Source: Ananas comosus
Lineage: Eukaryota > Streptophyta > Magnoliopsida > Poales > Bromeliaceae
DNA length: 64,000 nucleotides
Direction of reading: 5' to 3'
NCBI RefSeq assembly: GCF_001540865.1
Contig: NC_033630.1
Location: 11,992,003-12,056,002 of the forward strand
The notes beneath the pieces were generated by a model, which was given only the letters and a program-made list of their open reading frames with translations, was not told the DNA's origin and ran no database searches. This document shows, piece by piece, positions 10,828 through 21,345 of the stretch (position 1 is its first letter; each line of letters opens with the position of its first letter). A program made the position numbers and the translations under genes.

Positions 10828-13800
10828 GTTCGTAAGAAGAAGCTCGCGAGCTCCACAAGCAAAGGAGATGAATACGAGACCGAATTGTTGGAGCAATTCG
10901 TCGATACCGACGCGACAAAAGAGTTCTTCACGAGGCTCGACCTTCAACTCAACAAGGTGAACCAATTCTACAAAGCAAAGGAGAAGGAATTCTTAGAGAG
11001 AGGGGAGTCACTAAAGAAGCAAATGGACATACTCCTCGAGCTTGAATCCATGATTAAATCGCAAAATGTAAAGGGTCCAGTGATCAATAATGAATCAAAT
11101 GAGGCTCCTTCTATGTGTTCCTCAATCACAAATGGTAAGAGAATTATTATTATTATTATCATTATTATTGTTATCACTATTGGCTATTGATATAAGTGTT
11201 ACATGGAGTAATGTATGATTAAGTAATTATATGTAAAATTTTTGTTAATAAGAAATTTGAAATGCTTAATAGTGCAATTCCATACATGAAATCAATAAAT
11301 TCATAATGCTAGATCATGATGTACTTAAAATTGTACAAAATGCATAGAAAATGTTGTTGCAATTTATCACCCTATATATATAATAAAAAAAAATATGCCC
11401 ACATTACTATTTTATATGTTTCTAATTGCGGAAAATGGTATGAGTACATGACCTTCTAATACCCTTCTTGATTTTTTTTTCCTTTTTTTTTGGCTTATAA
11501 GAAGAGGAATCCACCAAGATTACTATAGAATTCGAAAGAACCGAAGACAACTTCTCCGACTCACAAAGGCTCGATGATTCGTCAAATTTCATGAAAGTGA
11601 GAACAGAAGAAGCAAAGCTAAGAAGTCTCTCAAATAGAGTGATAAATTGCGGTGCGAAAAATTTAACAATCAATATACCATTCACTACTCCTTCGAGGAC
11701 TATATCCGCGATAAGTGACTTGATGTGGAAGGACATATTTAGCTCGTCGAAGAAATGCGACGCCAACGGCGTAAATAAGCTTAGGATTAACAAGACTAAG
11801 CTTCACCATGCAGAGAAAATGATCAAAGGAGGCTTCATTGAGTTGTACAAAGGGTTGGGGTACCTTCAAAACTATCGGTACAACTCCATATATAATCGAA
11901 CTTTAAAAAAGAACATAAAATATTTTGAAAAAAAAATTTGATGTAAATGAAATTTGAAGTTTGTTTTTACATATCCCGCAAAATCATTTACTCATGCATG
12001 AACTTTTGTATATATATTTATACTCCTCGAAAGTGCAATTTCTTTAAAATAACCATGATATATATTTTAATTAACTTGGGGGAAAAAATCATTATAAAAT
12101 ATACCATGATATGTATATGAAAATTGTGATTTTTCAGTGAAAATATGTAAATAGATCTCAAATTAAGGATAGCACATACCATCATACAAAAAATAAATAA
12201 ATAAAATAAAATAAAATAAAATAATCTTGTGATAAATTAATAGATATTTATTACATGTAGGTTTATGTTGCAGGAACCTGAACATGCTAGCTTTTGTAAA
12301 GATCTTAAAGAAATTTGACAAGGTAGGATATCACATTTTCCTCATAGGTTGTTTTTAATTTAGTGTATATATATTTTTTGATCATAATAGTTTAGTAAAG
12401 TTTGATTAATTTATTGTATGCATCTCAGGTGACAGGGAAACAAATCCTTCCTGATTATCTCAAAGTAGTAGAGAGCTCCTATTTCAATAGCTCAGAAAAG
12501 GCACCTCTCTCTCTCTCTCTCTCTCTAGATTCATGTAGATGTTGTTGAGCTTAATTGTGTATTTGCTTGCTTTGCATGATTATTAGTTTAAGCCTAAATG
12601 AAGTCCAAATGTATAGTTATGCATGTTGGCTCAAAGGAGCTAGCATCCTGTCTTGTGGCAGGAGGTCAGATTGAGCTGAGTCGTGTTCGAAATGATGGGA
12701 GGCTATGTTGGGCTAAATCGTGTTTGAAGTGGCGTGAGGTTGGTTGGGTCGAATCACAATCAAGATCCGACCGTGGGCGCTTGTTTGTATGCTTTAATTA
12801 AGTGTATTGATTACGTATTTTTAATAGCTCAAGCTTTTGAAATTAATGGTTAGCACTAACAATCCGACAATGCAATGTACCAATTGCAGCCCGGAAGGTC
12901 TAGCGCGACTCTCTGAGCTTGTGTGTCTACCTATCTTGCATGATTATAGTTTCGGATTCTTTTTTTTTTTTTTGAGAGATAGGTATTGGACCTAATAAAT
13001 TATTCTTGCTAGCGGGTCGGGTCGTTATATATCCAGCATATTGATCGTGGCCTAGAGGGTCTAGGGTTTTGACTCTCTCTCTCTATTCTTTTCATGTGTG
13101 CATGTATAAATACACGCACAACATATACAATAATTAAAATTCACATCACACTTATTTAAACATGTTCATAAGTATGTATGATTATTTCCAAACATCGATT
13201 TGACATTTTTAGAACATCATTTTAAGCACCTAACTAAAAATGCAACAAACAACTAATCATAATCACTCGAATTTACCTCGCGCTACCGACAATGCAAATC
13301 ACAGGCGATTAAGCTAATGGACGAGGTCGAAGAGATCTTCGTCAAGCATTTCGCGAAGGGCGACGAACGAAAGGCGATGAAGTACCTCAAGCCCCAACAT
13401 CGCGACGAATCGCACTCAAAAACATTCTTCATTGGTAATTTTCCAAACTTTGAACTCATCATACATTTAGTTTTTGCTCATGCTACATATTTTTGCTCTC
13501 ATTTTAGGGTTATTCACTGGATGCTTCATCGCGTTATTCATCGGTTATTGCACAATGTATCGATGTTCCGATAACCCTATCTACATGGAAATTGATTATC
13601 ATGTACTTAGGTGCTTAAACAAAGTTTAATCGATTTTAATTTTCTCGATCGCCTTTTGTGAAATTTTGATCGTAATTTGGGGGACCAAAATGTAACCTAA
13701 TCTTGTTATGTGAATACTACTAAATGAAGCATGTTTAGCCTCTTGTTTCTACACTTGTTTCTCTATGGATGCAACATACTCATGTGGCGAAAGGCGCGAA

Positions 13801-13853
13801 TCATTTATAGCTTTATATTTGAGTTTAGCCCTAGCAAGGAGTTGGATCATGAA
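10828..13853 (+). CDS. PHO1: PHO1-like phosphate exporter, partial: SPX domain and first membrane segments, EXS domain absent
   Basis: PHO1 proteins export phosphate, typically for xylem loading; the SPX domain senses inositol pyrophosphates. Exons by frame and splice sites: 10828-11134, 11502-11877, 12274-12322, 12429-12500, 13305-13434, 13508-13610, 13730-13853 (387 codons, open throughout). Exon 2 starts the readable SPX part ([15 protein letters not shown], then a coiled-coil-like [11 protein letters not shown]). Exons 3-5 give the SPX core [12 protein letters not shown] and the Lys-rich [14 protein letters not shown]. The sixth ends SHSKTFFIG and the seventh adds [14 protein letters not shown], the first helix. 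The last gives [11 protein letters not shown] and [14 protein letters not shown]. Exon 1 is lost in the gap. No exon for the catalytic EXS region follows here or after the second copy at 17.7 kb, where the family has several hundred more residues. It is a truncated gene, or one whose rest lies outside this assembly. Intron 12501-13304 uses a GC donor. Confidence 0.85.
12965..13055 (-). mobile_element. Fragments of SINE 3' end and TRIM long terminal repeat in a PHO1 intron
   Basis: On the minus strand CTATCTCTCAAAAAAAAAA matches the SINE 3' end seen in the reversed contig. Beside it, on the plus strand, lies TTGCTAGCGGGTCGGGTCGT, which matches the end of the TRIM long terminal repeat at 55910-56395. 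Both pieces are very short. Confidence 0.4.
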
Positions 13854-14577
13854 GTAAACTAATTATTTACTTCAATAAATTTATAGTTGTGAGAATTACA
13901 TGAAGTATATTAACTAAACCTGTAAAGGTGAGCCGCGCATTCAAATTTTGAACTCAAAATGCCGTGCACAGACTCAAATCAAACAAATTGAAAGGTCGGA
14001 TAGCTCAGGTATGTTCTATATGTTTTTACCTTTTTCAAACCATAACTGTGGACTTAATTTTGAATTTAATGCATTTATTTTATGAATAATTGGGGGGTTT
14101 GAATTTTGTGTTGAGACTAATTCACTCCAATTTTGGTTGCATGGACTCAAAAGTAATTCATTTGTCTTGGCGGGTCTTGAGGTAATTCGACGAGGGCATT
14201 GGAATTTCTATAGGTAAGTAATGATTTGCGTATTTTGAAAAAATAAAAGGATCTAGATGCAAAATTCACCATAAAATAATGAGCAAAATATGTGGGTAAA
14301 TTACATCATTGGTCACTCAACTTTTTGATTAAATTTTATTTAGGTCATTGGAACTTCAATTTCTTTCAATTAAGGCACTAAACTTTAACTTGTATTTTAA
14401 TTCAGTCCCTATTCGAAGGATTAATTTATTATTCGATGATTACATATTACTAACCCTTTTATTTGCAAAATTATGAAACAAAATAATAAAATGAACTAAT
14501 TGAAATAAAAATAAAAACTACTAATATGTAACTTTATTTGAATTGAATTATGCTTAAGAGATAATAATAGTTTGTTT
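13611..14577. repeat. Contig-end segment duplicated at 17548-18547
   Basis: From the base after the PHO1-like exon ending at 13610, this segment is repeated almost base for base at 17548-18547, including the last exon. I see about 2-3 percent substitutions and a roughly 20-base indel (near 13998 versus 17940). Its distal part is itself a dispersed repeat, related to 26690-26830. The divergence suits two haplotypes or a recent duplication better than one identical sequence. Confidence 0.85.
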
Positions 14578-14578
14578 N

Positions 14579-14934
14579 ACTTGCTTTAAAAATAATTCCT
14601 GTTTAACCCTGCTTTTCCAGTCTACTGTACTACTACGAAACCAAATAGCAGTCGAATAAGACTAACACATAAAAAACTGAGATTACATTAAGCAGAAGAC
14701 TTCAAATAGATATGCATTCTGTTTCCTATCAATGCATGCAACTGCACACATCCAAAATTAAATTCCTACACAGATGAAATTCATTTTATAGCAATCAAAC
14801 TTCTGTGTTTGAAGTCGAGTAGAGAAAGCTACTCTGAAAGTCGGGTTTTAGAATTTGTTTTAGAAAAGCAGTATAAAATATAAACCAAATAGTGCAAACT
14901 CCATAAAAAGACAGAAATTGTTTAAGTGTCTCAC
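14579..14934 (-). other. Intron sequence of the HUB/BRE1-like gene up to the contig break
   Basis: Non-coding on both strands as far as I can see. The next coding exons of the HUB gene should lie to the left but are cut off by the n at 14578. Confidence 0.5.
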
Positions 14935-16311
14935 CGTCGTGTATATTATTATGCCTTAAATCACGTCCATGATTTGAAGAGCCGCTTGTGCAAACAGAAA
15001 TTGACTCCAAATCACTGACAAGCTGTCAAACAAAAAGAGAATAATTTTAATACTTTAGACAAGGTTCAATGGATATTTCAAATTACATACGAGAAGAATT
15101 ACCCGGTCCCAAGACTCATTAACCACGGTTAACGTGCCGGTGTACGTCTTCTGTTTCTCTTTTAGCTGATTCAATTTATCCTCAAGAACAAGGTACTCGA
15201 CTTTCTGGGCTTCTACTTGTTCAACAAGCTTTTGATTTTTGTATTTAAGCACAGCAACATCAAGCTGGGAAAAATCAAAGAAACAAAGGAATACATGCAC
15301 ATTAGATAAGTATAATGGAAATTTGTGAAAAATAAATAAATGCCAATGAAGTAGCTGTTCTAGTGAACATACGATGAACTTACAAAAAAACGTCAAATTT
15401 GTCGCTAAACATGTATATGCAGATTCAGACACTGACAAAAAACTTACCCACAAAACAAGGAGTTTACTCTGGAATTTCTGTAATAGGATAGGCGTGCTTC
15501 CTCCTTTCCGGAGCCAATTCCTAGCTTGCGATATTACAGAAATTCCAGAGTAATAGACCTTACATAAATCACCGTAGGAAAGCTCAAGAACTATACCCTA
15601 GAACTAGAATGATACTCTATTTTCTTATAGACGGATTACTTTGCTTTCTTCCGATTATTTCCTGCAAATCATTCATAATAATTAGGCATTTCTCGGACGG
15701 ATTTTCCTTTGGAAGATCATTCTCGAATGTGATATGACTAGCATTTATCACGACAGCAGCTGATCTCTGATTTGCAGACTTAAGCAGAGTAGGTAAGGGA
15801 CACAAAATTTGTCCAAGAAAAAGAAACTTAACTATTATTATGAATTACCTTTTTTCTACTATGGTAAACAGAAGCACTCTAGTATCATCGGTTAACCTTA
15901 TTTTCCAGTAAAGTTCGATTCTTTTTTGGCCCTAGCAAGCTTTCTTCTTTCTTAAATGATGTATAACCAAATTACTTTCCTGACAACATGAGAGCAGGGG
16001 ATATAAAACATCAAACCACCAGATACACGGCCTATACCCAAAATTAGGATCGCCCAAAACCCTAAAAATTGCACAATCGATCAACATAAGGATAAATCCG
16101 CCAGGAATACGAGCATTGGCAACAACAAACGACAAATTTCAACGATCCCAAATATCATCTACTAGCGCGAATTCAAGAAAGCAGAGAGTGATCATACCTT
16201 CTTATCCTCCGAAAAAGGAGGGAGTGGCTGCTTCTTCGCGGCCGCACCAGCCGTGGGGGAGATGGAGCTGAAGTGGCGCCGCTTCCTATCCGGCTCTCCA
16301 GTGCTCCCCAT
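14935..16311 (-). CDS. HUB1: E3 ubiquitin ligase BRE1/HUB-like, 5' part only
   Basis: HUB/BRE1 proteins are nuclear RING-type E3 ligases that monoubiquitinate histone H2B. Only the first three coding exons are present: 16311-16198 (from ATG, MGSTGEPDRKRRHFSSISP, ending SEDKK), 15264-15103 (LDVAVLKYKNQKLVEQVEAQ to NESWDR), and 15022-14935 (LVSDLESISVCTSG onward, phase +1). All have GT donors and AG acceptors on the minus strand. The heptad-like second exon matches the start of the long coiled coil in plant HUB proteins. The rest of the coiled coil and the C-terminal RING are missing because the contig ends at 14578. Family assignment comes from the N-terminal motif as I remember it; HUB1 versus HUB2 is less certain. 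A CT-rich leader (GA on the plus strand, 16637-16669) lies upstream. The gene lies on the opposite strand to the PHO1-like gene and may be misplaced. Confidence 0.75.
15467..15550. mobile_element. 84-bp inverted-repeat element with TA target duplication
   Basis: An exact 18-base inverted repeat, CTCTGGAATTTCTGTAAT at the left and its reverse complement at the right, is flanked by TA on both sides. The size and TA duplication fit a Stowaway/mariner-type MITE, although the terminal sequence is not the usual CTCCCTCC. It sits in intron 1 of the HUB-like gene. Confidence 0.7.
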
Positions 16312-16632
16312 GGCCCTATCTCCTGAGAACACAGAAACCCTAACCAATCGCTCCAGCCATGTGAGCTCGGAAACGCAACCAAATTGCGACCGTATAACCA
16401 AAATCAGATTAAAACCGCAGATCCAAAGGCAGATACTCCACTCCCAAACCGCGGATCAGCAAAAGAATTGGAAAAAAGAAAAATTAGGGGATAATCGAGC
16501 CACGGAAATCTAGGGCCAGAGGTAAGAGCCCCGGTTGCGATTATTTTAGGGCAAGAACCGATCTTTACTGCTATTTAAGGTTTCGATCGGATAGAGTAGG
16601 GAGGGGAGAGAAGGGTTTTGTTATGCTTCGGA

Positions 16633-16636
<4 letters not shown>

Positions 16637-16669
<33 letters not shown>
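16637..16669 (-). repeat. GA/CT microsatellite upstream of the HUB-like gene
   Basis: It is CT on the coding strand, about 330 bases before the ATG, within the likely leader or core promoter. The homology with 20656-21345 begins at its right edge. Confidence 0.85.
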
Positions 16670-16674
<5 letters not shown>

Positions 16675-17546
16675 TGGGTGGGTACAAATGGAAGGTGAGG
16701 TAAAAGGACATGGGAACAAACAAATCCTTAATTTTCATGCATGAAAAATATTAAGATTGGTAGGGGATTAATTAATTATCATTATTATTATTATTATTAT
16801 TGTTGTTGTTTTTATTACTAAAATAGTGCAAATGTGGGGGCTCAATACAATTATTACAAATATTTATGTTGTTTTCTATGAGCTGTTTTAAGAGTATTGT
16901 AGTAGACAATTCGTGCGACGCATTTAATTGCGTGTACGAGCCAATTCAAGGCCCTCAGCATCGAAAAATTCTAGAATGCAACGGGTATATTAGTGACGTG
17001 GCGTAATAAACCAATCAAATTAATTTTTTTAAGAATATATGTCCCATCATGATTGTAAAAGAGTATTTTTATTGTACTTTTGTTTGAAAAGAAGGAATGT
17101 GATTGGCTTGTTATTGATGACGTGGTGCAAGTGTGACAGTGTAGAATTCCTCCTCAGCATCAGGGATTCCTTGCAGGGCATTTCTGACGACAGTCGCACA
17201 TCGAATGAAAAAAATAAAAAAAAATTGAGAATATATGTATCAAAAATTTTAATAATAATATCTAAAATATGAGAGTTATCGGATAAAGAGTAATCTCATA
17301 TCGTTTGATAATTCTAGTCTTATGTGTGTGATTCGATTTGAATCTGACGAGAGCATCAGGATCTAATAATAGAAAGAGTTTGTGACACCCTAACAGAAAC
17401 CCTAGCAATAATAACTCGATACGAGTATTTTAGGCCCAAACGAGTTATTATTGCTAACGGATCGGATCTTACAATACCCATAGCAGCAGTCACACTCGAA
17501 TGGGATCAAGTTTAGCAGTTCGAAGACGACGTTAGAGCTCACGTCG
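16655..17546. repeat. Segment shared with 20650-21345
   Basis: From the end of the GA tract to the n at 17547, this sequence is repeated at 20650-21345 with few differences. It differs mainly by one insertion (16963-17151). It includes a small LTR-like block (GTTATTATTGCTAACGGATC) near 17450 and 21250. On the left the two copies diverge abruptly at the GA repeat. Confidence 0.85.
16963..17151. mobile_element. 189-bp MITE, present here and absent from the paralogous copy
   Basis: It is flanked by the direct repeat CCTCAGCATC (16953-16962 and 17152-17161). The second copy has this 10-mer once, at about 20950, as an empty site. The ends are imperfect inverted repeats with AATTCTA near each tip, and an inner pair around GACGTGG and CCAATCA. 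A 9-10 bp target duplication suggests a Mutator-like MITE. Confidence 0.75.
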
Positions 17547-17547
17547 N

Positions 17548-18547
17548 GTGCTTAAACAAAGTTTAATCGATTTTAATTTTCTCGATCGCCTTTTGTGAAA
17601 TTTTGATCGTAATTTGGGGGACCAAAATGTAACCTAATCTTGTTATGTGAATACTACTAAATGAAGCATGTTTAGCCTCTTGTTTCTACACTTGTTTCTC
17701 TATGGATGCAACATACTCATGTGGCGAAAGGCGCGAATCATTTACAGCTTTATATTTGAGTTTAACCCTAGCAAGGAGTTGGATCATAAAGCAAACTAAT
17801 TATTTACTTCAATAAATTTATAGTTGTGAGAATTACATGAAATATATTAACTAAACCTGTAAAGATGAGCCACGCATTCAAATTTTGAACTCAAAATACC
17901 ATGAACAGACTCAAATAAAACAAATTGAGAGGTCAGATAGTAAAATCAAAATAGTCCATAGTTCAGGTACGTTATGTATGTTTTTGTCTTTTTCAAACCA
18001 TAACTGTGGACTTAATTTTGAATTTAATGCATTTATTTTATGAATAATTGGGGGGTTTGAATTTTGTGTTGGAACTAATCCACTCCAATTTTGGTTGCAT
18101 GGACTCAAAAGTAATTTCATTTTTCTTGGCGGGTCTCGAGGTAATTCGACGAGGGCATTGGAATTTCTATAGGTAAGTAATGATTTGCGTATTTTGAAAA
18201 AATTAATTAAAAGGATCTAGATGCAAAATTCACCATAAAATAATGAGCCAATATGTGGGTAAATTACATCATTGGTCACTCAACTTTTTGATTAAATTTT
18301 TATTTAGGTCATTGGAACTTCAATTTCTTTCAATTAAGGCACTAAACTTTAACTTGTATTTTAATTCAGTCCCTATTCGAAGCATTAATTTATTATTCCA
18401 TGATTACATATATATTACTAACCCTTTTATTTGAAAAATTATGAAACAAAATAATAAAATCATGAACTAATTGAAATAAAAATAAAAACTACTAATATGT
18501 AACTTTATTTGAATTGAATTATGCTTAGGAGATAATAATAGTTTGTT
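17548..18547. repeat. Second copy of the 13611-14577 segment
   Basis: It begins exactly at the intron base equivalent to 13611, so this contig starts inside the PHO1-like gene. It continues past the point where the first copy stops, into 18.5-19.8 kb, where no further PHO1 exon is seen. Confidence 0.85.
17667..17790 (+). pseudogene. Second copy of the last PHO1-like exon
   Basis: It is the equivalent of 13730-13853, with the same length and frame ([20 protein letters not shown]). It differs at a few bases, giving [10 protein letters not shown] instead of [10 protein letters not shown]. The donor after it is GC where the first copy has GT. It may be an allele, an overlapping contig copy, or a decaying duplicate. 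No other exon of the gene accompanies it. Confidence 0.65.
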
Positions 18548-18559
18548 TAAATATGATTA

Positions 18560-19187
18560 ATTTGTTAAAGGGTTAGGTAAAAAAAAAAAAAACTCTTTTT
18601 ACAAGGTGAAAAATAGTTTATGAACATTAAATAATGAAGCAACATTTTATAACTACCTTAAACTACTAAATTATTTATCTCTTTTTTTTTCTTTTTATAT
18701 TTTTATTTTAGCAAATGATCACAAAAAATTATAATTAATATATAAGAACAAATTCATGGTTTTTTCTCTCTCTTTTTTTTTGTTTTTTTCAAGTTGGAAA
18801 ATGAGCATCTAATTAATAATGCCGGAAAATTTAGGACAATTAAGACGATTCCGCTACCGTTTCACAACGCCGACGAAGATTAAAATCCGAACCAGAATCC
18901 GAAAAGAGAAAAAAAATGCAAAATAAAATGAGCGAAAAATGTGCACTTTGGGTAGAATGATTCATTTTTAATGCTATGAATAAAAAGAAAAATTATCGGT
19001 TTATCGCGCATTATATTGTAATTTTCAGTGAAAAAGAATAATTAATCATCTCTCTTGTTTTTTATTGTTACAATACCAAACAAAAATAATAATCAAAATA
19101 TAGTGAATTTTTTCTTTTTTTTTAATATATGGAAATATGAATAAAATGAATCCTCTATAATTAATACATGAAATACAAGATATGAAG

Positions 19188-19241
<54 letters not shown>

Positions 19242-19800
19242 CACTCCTATTTTTATATATGCCTTTACCAAAGTGTTAACACCAAAATAGTAGCCAATAG
19301 GGTTTTAATGCACCTCTTAGTAATCTCCATGTGCCCATGCATTCCATTGCTTCCACTCTGCAATTTCACACAAAAAAAAAAAAAAAGGGGGGGTTATATA
19401 TGTTTGATTTATTTGCCCTAACTTCCCAATCCTTGCTATTCCCAACTCAGCTCACGTTCGACTCGAAATGAGATGGAAATCACTTGCTTGTTTAATAAAT
19501 AATTAAAATTTTCAACTCGATATTTTAACAAGCAGAACACAAGTTTGTATCAATTTACTCGTGTTTGGCTCGATATAGCTTGAATGTGTATATATAACAA
19601 AATTTTACTCTTTGAGTTTTAGGTCAACCCTAATATAAAGGACCAACATTTTGTGAATTTTAATTATTAGTTTAAAATTTTAATTCTTTACATTTTTTTT
19701 AAATCTTTTCACCAAATGGCAGGGTTAATAATCTAATTTACTATTCATGAGACAACTCTCGTTTAGCCCGTCAATAAATAAATATAAGTCAAATTTTTGG
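18560..19800. other. AT-rich intergenic sequence with a TA microsatellite
   Basis: No coding exon is recognised. A TA repeat occupies 19191-19239. Poly-T and poly-A tracts are frequent. Confidence 0.7.
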
Positions 19801-19901
19801 ACTTAATATTTTAACGGACTAGCTCATGTTTACCGTTCCCATCTCGCTAGTGTTCAGCGGGTTGACGGTTTCTGATGCTTTAAAGACATGCATAAAAAGT
19901 T

Positions 19902-20525
19902 TTACGTTACCAAATCAGAGGCCAGCGGTGCCGGTCCGGCGGCGTCAGCGTCGGGCGGCGTCGGCGCCACCGGCGGTGCCGGCGGGCTCGGCGCCACCGG
20001 CGCAGGCGCCGGCGCGTGCTTCTTCCCGTGCCGCTTCTTTTTCTTCTTCTTCTTATGCTTCCCCTTCTCCGGTGCCGGCGCCGGCGCCACCGCCGGCCCC
20101 GCCGGCGGGTACTTGCCGGAGCATGCGCCGGCGGCCCCACCGGCGGGACCATACGGCGGTGCCACCGGCGGGCGGAGGACGCTCCTGCTCGGGACCGTCG
20201 GCGGCGGCGCACCGCGGCGTACGGACGGGGCACTGGCGAGCGGCGATTTTCTTGGCGGACGGGCGATTTTTTCCGGACGGGGCGACCGTCGGCGGGGCGC
20301 ACCGGGCGGCGGCAATGTAGGGTTGGGGACACCTGGAGGCGGTGAGGTTACAGGGGGAGGGTCGTCGCGGGGGGCGGCGAGGTTACGGGAGGCGGGGAGA
20401 GGAGGAGAAGGGGTGGAGGGGGGAGGAAGGGACGGCGCGGAGGAGGGGGATTGAGCTCCTGCAAACACGAAAATGGAGGAGGAAATGATGACGATGATGA
20501 ACGCGAGCGACTGATTAACAATCAT
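19902..20525 (-). CDS. Secreted Pro- and Lys-rich arabinogalactan-like protein
   Basis: Single open frame of 207 residues starting with ATG at 20525. The N terminus (VNQSLAFIIVIISSSIFVF then AGAQ) is a good signal peptide, with likely cleavage before the Gln. The mature protein is dominated by Pro, Ala and Ser with AP and SP dipeptides, which are usual sites for hydroxyproline-linked arabinogalactan. A Lys-rich basic stretch (KGKHKKKKKKKRHGKKH) sits in the C-terminal third, as in Lys-rich AGPs. It would be a cell-wall or extracellular glycoprotein. The usual hydrophobic C-terminal GPI signal is absent: the frame ends SDLVT. The last residues may be mis-framed or a small 3' exon may exist. Very high GC contrasts with the AT-rich surroundings. 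A TATA box lies at 20588-20598. The specific AGP subtype is not assigned. Confidence 0.6.
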   Translation of the reverse strand: MIVNQSLAFIIVIISSSIFVFAGAQSPSSAPSLPPPSTPSPPLPASRNLAAPRDDPPPVTSPPPGVPNPTLPPPGAPRRRSPRPEKIARPPRKSPLASAPSVRRGAPPPTVPSRSVLRPPVAPPYGPAGGAAGACSGKYPPAGPAVAPAPAPEKGKHKKKKKKKRHGKKHAPAPAPVAPSPPAPPVAPTPPDADAAGPAPLASDLVT

Positions 20526-20587
20526 TTTTGACTAATGTTGTAGTGGTGGTGATTGTGCTTGTGCTTGTGCTTGTGTTGTATCCATTT

Positions 20588-20598
20588 GCGTTTTATAT
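20588..20598 (-). promoter_or_regulatory. TATA box of the AGP-like gene
   Basis: On the minus strand GTATATAAAAC lies about 65-75 bases upstream of the ATG at 20525, a normal plant TATA-to-start distance with a short leader. Confidence 0.6.
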
Positions 20599-20649
20599 AC
20601 ACTTTTTTATTATTATTATTTATTACAATATATGATGAGGGGTGTTTTT

Positions 20650-21345
20650 ACAGAGAGAGAGAGAGGTGGGTGGGTGGGTACAAATGGAAGGTGAGGTAAA
20701 AGGACATGGGAGCAAACAAATCCTTAATTTTCATGCATGAAAAATATTAAGATTGGTAGGGGATAATTAATTAATATTATTATTATTATTATTGTTGTTG
20801 TTGTTTTTATTACTAAAATAGTGCAAATGTGGGGGGCTCAATACAATTATTACAAATATTTATGTTGTTTTCTATGAGCTGTTTTAAGAGTATTGTAGTA
20901 GACAATTCGTGCGACGCATTCAATTGCGTGTACGAGCCAATTCAAGGCCCTCAGCATCAGGGATTCATTGCAGGGCATTTCTGACAACAGTCGCGCATCG
21001 AATGAAAAAAAAAAAAGAAGAAGAATAATATGTATCAAAAATTTTAATAATAATATCTAAAATATGAGAGTTATCGGATAAAGAGTAATCTCGTATCGTT
21101 TGGTAATTCTAGTCTTATGTGTGTGATTCGATTTAAATCTGACGAGAGCATCAGGATCTAATAATAGAAAGAGTTTGTAACACCCTAACAGAAACCCTAG
21201 CAATAATAACTGGATACGAGTATTTTAGGCCCGAACGAATTATTACTGCTAACGGATCGGATCTTACAATACCCATAGCAGCAGTCACACTCGAATGGGA
21301 TCAAGTTTAGCAGTTCGAAGACGACGTTAGAGCTCACGTCGTGTG
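20650..21345. repeat. Second copy of the 16655-17546 segment, upstream of the AGP-like gene
   Basis: It carries the same GGTGGGTGGGTGGGTACAAA start, ATT trinucleotide run, and the LTR-like block near 21250 as the copy upstream of HUB. It lacks the 189-bp MITE. The sequence after 21345 continues where the other copy is cut by the contig break. Confidence 0.85.

Noticed and set aside
19888..20454. Plus-strand Gly/Ala-rich open frame opposite the AGP-like gene
   Set aside because: The minus-strand frame has a signal peptide, AP/SP repeats and a TATA box; the other is a GC-rich shadow.
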